Positions 1 through 9,700 of a DNA stretch of 64,000 bases are shown here, in pieces. Below the pieces are notes generated by a model, which worked only from the letters and a program-made list of their open reading frames with translations, was not told the DNA's origin and did not search any database. The stretch is taken from assembly GCA_946406115.1 (NCBI GenBank), contig OX291557.1, positions 12,618,501-12,682,500 on the forward strand, read 5' to 3'. The position numbers and the translations under genes are program-made. Source of the stretch: Apoda limacodes. Its lineage: Eukaryota > Arthropoda > Insecta > Lepidoptera > Limacodidae. Every line of letters starts with the position of its first letter. Position 1 is the first letter of the stretch.

Positions 1-167
1 CACGGCTCTGCACTGACTACAAAATGGGTTTCTGCGAGAAATTATTAGATTTTTAAAGGGTTGGCAACGCGCTAGTAACGCCCCTGGTGCTGCTAGCGTC
101 CAGAGGCTGCTGCGACTGCTTACCATTAGGTGGACCGTTAGCTTACCCCTTAGTGGTTAAAAAAAAA
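1..167 (+). mobile_element. LINE-A 3' end, cut by the window edge
   Basis: This is the 3' terminus of a LINE-A copy. It shows the family's recurring tail: a stretch reading like the RT C-terminus, the words 'gttggcaacgcg' and 'gctagcgtcc', then 'ccttagtggtt' and an A9 run at 159-167. The same tail recurs at 18.9, 37.3, 38.0, 48.2 and 63.7 kb on the plus strand and at 32.8 and 35.4 kb on the minus strand. The 5' part lies outside the window, so its length is unknown. Confidence 0.75.
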
Positions 168-746
168 GAAACTTAGTGTATATCGAAGTAAGCTATAGCT
201 GTAGTTAATAAGTCCACGTTAAATTCGGCAGTAGTTATTCCTTTTTACAGTTAACATTTTAGGGACAAAAGTAACATATGTCTATGTCCTTTTCTGTACC
301 CTCAAAAATGTCTTTGCCTAATATCAGCTCCCTTAGTTGCCCCTCTAGCGGTAAACAAACAAACAAACAGACTGCCTTAAATATATGTTAGTATGGATCG
401 TCATATATTTACATAGAAGAAGATTACCTAATTTTGTTGTCTCCTTTACAGGAACAATGCAGTTATTATAACAGCGCGCATCGATGGTGCGAGTCGTGTG
501 CAAGGAAGCACTTAATACGAGTCGAGCCCCGTATTAGATTAGAAAGTCTGTGATCTTTAACTATTTAAACGGAATATAATAAACAGACGGAAAAACAATT
601 ATTCTTTTGCATTTATAATTTTGGTATGAAATTTAAACAGGTAGGTACTTGAAATATGAAATGTGTACCTTCTGCAGTTTTTTTTTCCTGTTTTATTATT
701 TTAAAATAAATCTAAGCAGTATTAGTTTCTTTGTTAATAAGCTTAC
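168..746. other. No recognisable feature; presumed intron of the TMEM200-like gene
   Basis: AT-rich sequence between the LINE-A tail and exon 7 of the minus-strand gene. I see no convincing coding exon. Because exon 7 ends with a good donor, the next exon of that gene should lie to the left, either here unrecognised or beyond position 1. Confidence 0.4.
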
Positions 747-798
747 CTTGGAGAATCTTCTATAACATCAATGTGGTTGATACTTTCTCTTGGAGTTG
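747..798 (-). CDS. TMEM200-like gene, exon 7
   Basis: A 52-bp exon with a clear acceptor (ttttgtttcag) at its high-coordinate end and a strong donor (CCAAG|GTAAGC) at its low end. Two bases complete the Ser codon begun in exon 6, then come 16 codons (TPRESINHIDVIEDSP), then two bases of the next codon. The entry phase matches exon 6 exactly, which is the main reason for joining it to the gene. The acidic end of the peptide contrasts with the Arg-rich exon 6. The exon that follows was not found. Confidence 0.65.
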
Positions 799-3700
799 CT
801 GAAACAAAATATATATATGTACCATGAGTTGTATGTTGAAAAAATTGTGGCTATATATATCTAGATTAACTGCACTGTGGATAGTTATCTAGTATTGTGT
901 TTCAAGTTTTCGGGGTGGTCTTCAGGCATCCGGAATTCTCTAGACGCCCTAAAAACAGCCCCGGATAAGCCCGGATTTGATCTGTGCTCAAACAAACATT
1001 TGAATTTTACCTTCATCGACTATATAGGATCCGAAATTATTTAATCCCGACTTTTGGGAAATCAGCATAAGTGGGCAGAGCCTTTCAATAATGTGTATAG
1101 GTAGTTGTATGCAAGTTACCACACGACGCCGCGTTGTTTTACCGGCAACTTTTGACCGGTATCATGAAGTCCCACCCTTAGATTGTAAAAATTAACGAAT
1201 GACCTTTTGCGGTTGATAAAGGAAGTTCCACCCGAGTACATAGAGTAAGAGAACTCTCGGAAAATGAATCTTTTTAAAGCCAAAAGCAGGGCACTACATT
1301 CATCATTTTTCATCCTGAATTGTATTTAATGTGTCTTTTGCAAGCTACTATACACAGTACAGGCGACAAGCGCACTTGTGTGGGGCCAGTGCTTGTTCGA
1401 TGACTAGTATGAAGACTCACTATCCTCCCTATACTGTGGTTCCACGGTGTTTATCGTGTCAAAGATTACTAAGAATGTGCTGTGACTACGTACAATGCAA
1501 GGTTTCATCTGTGAGACGTTGCTGTCTTGCGAGCGGGCGTCGGCGTGTGTTGTCGGTGACTCGTAGTGTGACCCCCGCGCCGCCCGCACCCCCCGCGTGC
1601 AAGTCCAGAGCTAGCGATGATTGCGAACCGCACTCTGAATCTACTGCACTTGCACTGCAAAAAGATATAATAGAAATACCAAGGGGAACCGTACACCAAA
1701 ACCCCAAAAGTTTATATACTCTCTAGAGAAAATATTGACAGATATTTACCGAGTGTGCGAAGCAATCTAAAACTATTATCGCATCAAGATTTCGATAATT
1801 TTATATAAGCTGTAAGTGTAATTAGTTGTCAAATCTCCATTAAATGTAACGGCTCGAAAAAGGATGACTTTTTCGAAGTTGGTTAAAAACGAATAAGATT
1901 AAAAAGTTAATTTGCATTGTCGTACCAATATATAAAAATATAATTAAAAAGATTGGCAGTGGCATTGTGCGTGCGAATGTGCAGCACTAAACGATGCGTG
2001 TGCGTGCATGCCTGGTCTGGCATCTAACAGGGAGCGCATTTTTATACAGCTACGGACTTTTGTAAGCAGATATGCGTGTCGTGCGTGCGCGGGTCACGCG
2101 CGTGCGCACGTCACGTATTTGATCTGGCACCTTTCTTACAGTTTCATAAATTACAAATAGTGCGCTCATACCTGACAGCGGAGTGCGCCGGCTCGTCTAC
2201 GGATAACGCGTAGCGTCGTAGAGGTCGCCGTAGCGCGGTTACGGAGAGCGGTGCGCGTGCACTGCCGCTACGCAAGTCTGGTGCGGATCCAAACCTTGTT
2301 CGCCCCTTTATTCTTTCTGCGTCGATTCTGTGTGAAATACAAAAAATATATGCCTGTCGCCGATTCTCTGTACCACTAAGTATATTCTTGTTATAAAAAA
2401 AGAAGTTCCAATACCACTAGAGTTGGAAACATAAAAAGACAGTAGGTTAATTTTTGCAACATAAGAATCCAATCCAATCTTTAAGGTGATTAAAAACTAT
2501 TTTTACCATTGCCACTCGAAAAAGGACATTTTATTCATTGACAGTTTTTCCTTAACAGTGAATAAAACTCACTTTTACTCACTGAGGGAATAAACACATT
2601 TTGAATTTGGAAGAATTGTTAATTTGTTATTGTGGTTGTTTTATGTCATTGTTCTCTTATCACCCGTTAATAATTACCGAATATATACCAGAATGTGATA
2701 ATAGTTCTTTCTTTTTTCTCGAAGTCAATTATAGAAATTAGACTACAAGTGAAAAAAATATTCATCTCGGTCCTTTGTAACCCTCGCTCCGGTTTGGATT
2801 CTACTCTAGAATTCACTTGTTGTGTAAACTACTATTAGCTCAATGTTTTGTCACCTATAGGGTCTTAATAATTACTTTTGTGAATTTCTGAACTCAGTTA
2901 AATTTTTTATACTAAAATGTTATTTTTTTTTTCATTTTTATTTGCTACTCGAACTGCGAAACATATTTAAGTAATCTTTCTCTCTCTGGTTTTCATGACT
3001 AGGTCCTGTTTAAATTTTTGTTTAAAGTTAAATACTCTGAACCACTTCAATATAAAGAAGAAAAGCCAAAATCAGGTAACAAATAACGCAGTTACTAGCT
3101 AACATACATGAAAAACCTATGTATACATAAACTGATTAAATATCTCTCTTTTTTTAAAGTATCTTTATAAGAAGAAAAATTTAAATGGGACGGGAAACGC
3201 CTCATCAAGTAACACCGTGGAAAACTAGCTAATTAACATAAGGTTGTAAGCAATAAACTTAACAAACCGTGATGAGTGTAGAGGTCTCCGATGCGGTGGC
3301 GCAAGAGGCAAAACATGCGGTAGAGGTAACGCATGCGGTAATCTATAAATGCCTAGTGTATCAAGCCTGGCTGGTGCGCAAGTCCCTCGTCGTGCTGCCG
3401 ACGACGCAGGCCGCGGCAGGGACTGCGGCCGCGCCGGCGTCACTTTCGCCGCGCTGTCCCTAGCTTCAAACGTCATCACGCATGCTGCTACTACTATGAA
3501 ACCTGGAAGTCAAAGACCACTCTAAACAGCACATTTTAGTCCTTTCATGATTTGTTATCTATACAGTATAAGTTCTTTCTTATCAGCCTCATACGTCCCC
3601 ATTGTTTGGGCACGGCCTACTCTCATAGAAGACGATTTGGGCCATAGTCCACACGGGCCCAGTGCGGATTGTGGACTTCACATAAGTCTTTTTTTTTTGA

Positions 3701-6700
3701 CGTATGCAGGTTTTCTCACGATGTTTCCTTTCAACAAAATACCAGTGGTGTGAATAGTCAATGTACTTGAGAAATAAAAAAAGAAACTCATTGGTACACG
3801 CCGGTCTCGAATCTCCGCCAGTCGGGACGCAAACTAGTGTAATTAGTAATTACGTTATTGTATAGAGTGGCTAAAAATTATTGTTCGTATTAGTTGTCTG
3901 GTACTCATAGTACCTAAACGCCTTATTTTGTTTGGAACCAGATAGTACTGTGTGATTTTTTCAAAAATATATTTATTGTTTTAAATCAATAATAGCAGGT
4001 GGTTTGACTAGACATCTTGGAATATTTATGCCAGAAACAGTTAGCTTAGTTTCAAGTATAATAAATAATTAATTAACTAATTAATTTATCCTAGTTTTCC
4101 TAATTGCCTTATTAAACAAGATATTAGTATAAATTTAAGTTAAAAAAATCGGTTCGGCAGCAAGTACCGTACAAGCAACTTCTCTTGGGAAATTATTATT
4201 TTTTTAATGTTCCGATAAAAAATGAACCGCTGGACCGATTTTTTTCAGACTCTTTTCAGATCTAAGTCATGACGTGACGTATCGATTGATATGGTCATCA
4301 AACAATTCGTTCCAGTAGTTTTTGAGAAAACCGAGCAGAAAAAAAGTACACATACATACACACACACAGACATCACTCTAAAAATGATCGCAAATGATTC
4401 TCTCTCGAAACGTAACGAAAACACAAAAATATCGATTTCGATTTTCGGACCTATTACAATAACTTCCCAAGAGAAGTTAATATTGAATACAAGACCATAC
4501 CTCCAAAGCCCATAACGATGGGCCCCGCGTATGACAGGTTATTTAGGTGAAAGCCCCGTGCTTCGTCCTTAACCGATATCGTGGAGTTGCCGCGCACCTC
4601 TTGTGCCACCGATAGTGTGTCCGCATAATATCCTGAAATATTTTATTATGAGTTTTTTTATTGACACAAAACTAATATTTTTAGCAATAGCAACATTGGC
4701 GAACAGTGCAACAAACTTTTCTGACCCAGTGTAGGTCGCTAGTGTCGTTGTATGTTTGCACCGTTTCAACATAGCTGCAGTTTTGATTTTTGACCACCGG
4801 GATAAAAAAGTTTGTTGCACTGTAGCTAGGCAACCCCAGATTGCTTAGTGCCCCCGCCCCCTAGATAAATGCGATATAATGTTCCTTATATTAAAATTAT
4901 ATAAAACTATATAGCTGACCCAGCAGACCTTGTTCTGCCCTTTACGGTAGGTGGGGCGATGAGTTTGATTTGCTTAAAATTATAATAAATAAACATTTTG
5001 GACATTACACACAGCGCCGTCTGGCCTAAAAGTTTGCTTACTTGTGCTTGTGTTATAGATACCAAACAACGGTTATAAATACATATAAATATATATTACT
5101 TTTTTTTGCAAATACATACATATCATACATAAATACACCCACAAATGTTTGTCTAGTGCGGGACAGCCGGCCACACTACCAACTAGAGTACAAAACAATT
5201 TTCAAAACAGTTTAAGCCATTCAGGTGAAGAATTACCAACACACATACACCGTTATTTAACACATTGAATACTAGGTTATTCCCGCGAATACTCAAACTA
5301 GGATCGTCTGCATGGACTTTAATGATTTTACCTTATATATATCGGAATTGTCATAGAAATTACTTCCCCTATATTGTCCTATTAACTCGTCAACCTTATT
5401 TTACAACTTAAAGGCCAAGTACTAATTTTAAATCATTTAACTTTAAAAGTGTTAAATTCTCATGAAAACTTCCAACCCCAATTTTATTTATTTTTAGGGT
5501 ATAAATTTTCCAAAATCTTTTCTTAATGCTTGCCTACATTGTAACAGAAATCATGACATATGTTGGTCAGTTTACTCTTTTACATATAATAGATTCAAAT
5601 ATTTAAAAAAATTAAAATCTTGCATCACTCATTCGTAATAAATGTAACATGCATAATATGAACAAGTAGAACTTTCAACCAAGTCCTACATATTTGCAGC
5701 TTCATAAGCGTGGACCGGAATTCACGCCGGACACGTCAGCCGGAACCCGTTCGCTGACAGGAAGTATCCTCCCCCCATCCCGTGGCTGCCCACGTACATG
5801 CCTCAGCTCCCACACGGGGGACGGGAGACAACTCTTTATGTATATATAAACACGCAGTACTGAAGCCAGAAACTGACTTTGATTTGTATTCGGTAGGTAC
5901 ATATGTCATAATCAAAGACCCAAGTTCTGTCGAAACTCAACATACTCAAAGTATTATTTTTATTCAAGTAGACTTTTAAACAACAATTTTGAACCATTTA
6001 TTTAACTATTTATAGACTTTAACACCGGTTTAAAAAAATTACAACCGAGAAGAACCGGCAAGAAACTCAGTAGGGAGTTATTTAAAAAAAATACAAAATA
6101 GTATTTAACATAATACACAATGATTCATTTTGAAACTTTACATAAGCCTCCCAATTAATTAAGTTTAAGTCAATGCCAAAGCTGGTGTAATATTAGGTTT
6201 GATAAAAAGACGTAGTCAAAATCAAATCCAAACGAATAGTAGTTACTACGTTTAATAACTAATTAACGCTTTTTTTCTAGTTTTAGGAGAGAGTAATATG
6301 GAGTCAAACCGAACCTAACCGAAACTCAATTTCATTTTTCAGTTTGACTAGTCGGACCTCAATAAATACGATATACGAATGTGTTGAAAGATAATTATTA
6401 GATATTTGCACAAGGAAAAGGGATAGCCCCTAGGTTACAATACACACAACTTGTGCAAATAAGGCCAAAACGGTTATTTGCACAACTATTAAACTTTATT
6501 ATCAACCCAGAAACCGGACCAGTAATCTAATATATATTCTAGATTCTACTCTATGAATCCGCTTTCCACTTAGAGATGGAGGAAATAATCTCTTAATTAA
6601 ATGAGTGTGACACACGGATGGGGGGGAGAGCTAAACTATAAGGGTAACGGCATCCTTAAAACTCAACCTCAAACTTTTTTATTCAAAAATACTTTTAAAC

Positions 6701-9700
6701 AGCACTTTTGAATCGTCAGTTCATTATTAATTAAAAATAACCACAAAAATTACCACCGGTTCGGAATGATTTACTACCGAGAAGAACCGACAAGAAACTC
6801 AGCAGTTAATCTTTTATATTTTTTTAACTTCATATTAGAATACAATAAAGCCTTACACTAGGTAATAACATAACATACAATGTTTTAATTTAAAAAATAT
6901 TACAAATGCCACAATACAAATACAAATCAATTAAGTTCTAATTTTTCTAAGCCTTCTTATCATTTATGTATTCATCAACTTTGTAATAGCTTTTTTTCAT
7001 TAAACTTTCTTTGACATATATTTGAAAAATATACTTTGTATAACAAAAGAGCTATGCAAAGATGCTAAAGACATTTTAAAACTAACAATTTATACTTATT
7101 GCTTATCTTATTAACACTGTTTAGTTCACTATTTTTAGCAAATAAGAGAGAATTTTTGCGTACATACATTATACACACTTAAAGTAATCACAGTAATATT
7201 ATAAAAGCGATATTTGTGAGTGTGTTTCTATGTTCGTTACTTCTTCACGATCTAACGGCTGTACCAAGTTTGATGAAATTTGGTATGGTGGTAGTTGACA
7301 CCCTGGATTAACACATAGGCTACTTTTTATACCAGAAACATAAAAAAAATCCGTGGGAATAACTACAAATGAGCTAAAATAAACTATAGCTACAGCAAAC
7401 TCCATTATTATAATGAAGGAGTTAATTAAGGAGTTCCACGCCGATAACTAAATTTAATAACTCAACGGGTGAAACAGGGTTTCCAAGTTTGTATGGAGTA
7501 CCAAGATCGCCAGGTCCATTAATTAATCCATTAGTTAATTAGTTTGTATTAGTTAATTATTTATTACTTTTGAGAGAGAGAGAGTGAGAGAGACAGCGAG
7601 AGCGTGAAAGAGAGGGGTGAGGAGAGAACGCCAAGTGTGAGTAGGTTTTTTCTATAATTGAGGAGTTGCCGTAAGAATCCTACGCTGATAACAAAATTTA
7701 GAGCGGCTGAAGCCGCTGGCAGAAGCTAGTGGATAATATTTAAAAAAAAAATCATTTAGTTAAGTAAAGAGGTACTAAAGCCCATGCATGCATAGGATTA
7801 AATTTCTGTAATTTCATAGGATTTCTTTTGGAAAGGTTGAGTCAGTCAATTATGGTAGTTACCGATGACAGCCATGGCTGCTCCTAACAGCATCAACAGC
7901 AGGCCGGCTGAGAGCGCACGGCACGCGTGCCACAGGCACTGCGAACTCATTTTGCCTTTAACCACCTGTAACAGAGGAGCACATAATTTTATTAGAATAG
8001 TAGGAACTGACTATTCGTCAATTATTAAATTATATTCCGTGCAGCTAACTCGGAATGAGCTTTTGCTAGTAGTGTATTGTATTGCTCACTTGGGAACAAA
8101 GACATCAACTATCACGGGACGTCGTCATGTTTTGTTCGGGCTGGCAACTAGTTTTGTATGGACCAGAGCGAGGCTAAGATATAGCCTAGATCGCGTAAAT
8201 ATGCAAGTTTTGTGCAAATTTAACAGCAAAATAATAGATTTTGTAGAATTTAAAATAATATAGGTATGTTATAGCTTTTGTCTAGTGCATTAACTTTGTA
8301 AGTAATATTATTTTTTTAGTTCTAATTCGTTCGTATGACCGTGACGTTTAAAATTTGTAATCCATTTAAAAAAAACATGTAAGTGTGGCATTGACGTAAT
8401 TTTAAAATAATTTTTTGGCCACTTGTCCCAGATTCTAAGAGCCCTCGGTGTACCTACTCATCGGGCTCTTGACCTATCTGATCATGAAACGCGATGAGCG
8501 GCTCAGACGTCAGTGGCGTTGACACTATGTACAGAATATACATATGTGTGACACTATGCAGTATATTCTCATGTTGTTACCATACGATAACGACTTTGTA
8601 CCACATTATAAATAGTTTTTGTATTGTTTTGTATTGAAGCAGTGGTACTGTTTCTAGGTTCAAGTCTATTATTTTCCTTTCTGGCATTTATTTTAAACCA
8701 AAGCGATTCATAAGTTTTTAAAGCTGTTACTCGATTACTGATATTGATTTTTCGAACTCGCGGTTTCAAAACTCGAAGTCAATTTGAGCTTTTATAAATA
8801 ATTTTTATGAAATTTATTTAAATCAAAATGGGTTCTGATTTTTTTTTTAATATCCGAAATAACACTCAATCTACGGAAACCTACCGGTTTTTTTAACATA
8901 CATCTATGAAAATAATAAAAACCACTAGTTGCATGCATTTAACTTTTATATTGAGCAGAAGAGCAAACTTATATCATAAAAAAAATATTATATTAAATAT
9001 TTTCTTATAGTTATTTTATACTCCCTAAATTCGGTTATCGGCGTGGAGCTTCTTAATAAACTCCAAATAATTAATTAATTAGTTATACTAATAAATTGCT
9101 AAAGCATGCTATAGGTGCAGCAAGGGTTCGTTTAACTTTGTTATAGTTATTCCCGCAGGGCTTTTTGAATTATTAGGGATAAAAAGTAGCCCATATACTA
9201 TTCCAGGACCTAACCTATATGTATGCCAAATTTTATCCCGATCCATCCAGTGGTTGAAGCGTGATTGAGTAACAAACATCCATCCAGACATTCAAACTTT
9301 CACATTTATAATATTAGTAGGATAAGAATTTACCAGCTGCTCTGCCCGCCCTTAATTCGGTTATCAGCGTGGAACTCTTTTATTAACTCCCTTATTTTAC
9401 TAATGAAGTTTGCTATAGTTATAGCTGTAGTTCGTTTAACCTCGGTTATAGTAATTCCTGTGGGAACATTGACTTTTTTTGGGATAAAAAGTAGCCTATG
9501 TGTGTTATATTTCAGGACCTAACCTAAATATGTGCCAAGTTTCAACCCGATCCGACCGGTGATTGTAGCGTTGAGTAACAAACATCCATCCAGATATAGT
9601 TTCACAATTAAAATATAGGATTATTTATAATGTAATATTTATTTAATACTAGCTATTGCCAGCGACTCCGTCCGGCCTGAATTCGGTTATCGGCGTAGGA

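Noticed and set aside
1331..1726. 131-codon plus-strand frame over 1.33-1.73 kb
   Set aside because: It begins at a GTG, not an ATG, has weak codon bias and overlaps exon 6 of the minus-strand gene, which has splice signals and matching phase.
5702..5902. GC-rich patch and 66-codon minus-strand frame as an exon of the TMEM200-like gene
   Set aside because: Considered as exon 3, but it lacks a donor in the right phase; the exon at 4501-4632 fits perfectly in phase and sequence.
7865..8263. 132-codon plus-strand frame
   Set aside because: It is antisense to exon 2 of the TMEM200-like gene for its first 100 bp and AT-rich noise afterwards.
8437..8470. Hairpin AAGAGCCC ... GGGCTCTT
   Set aside because: Eight-bp stem with an 18-nt loop in an intron; no precursor-like extension for a microRNA and no second copy.
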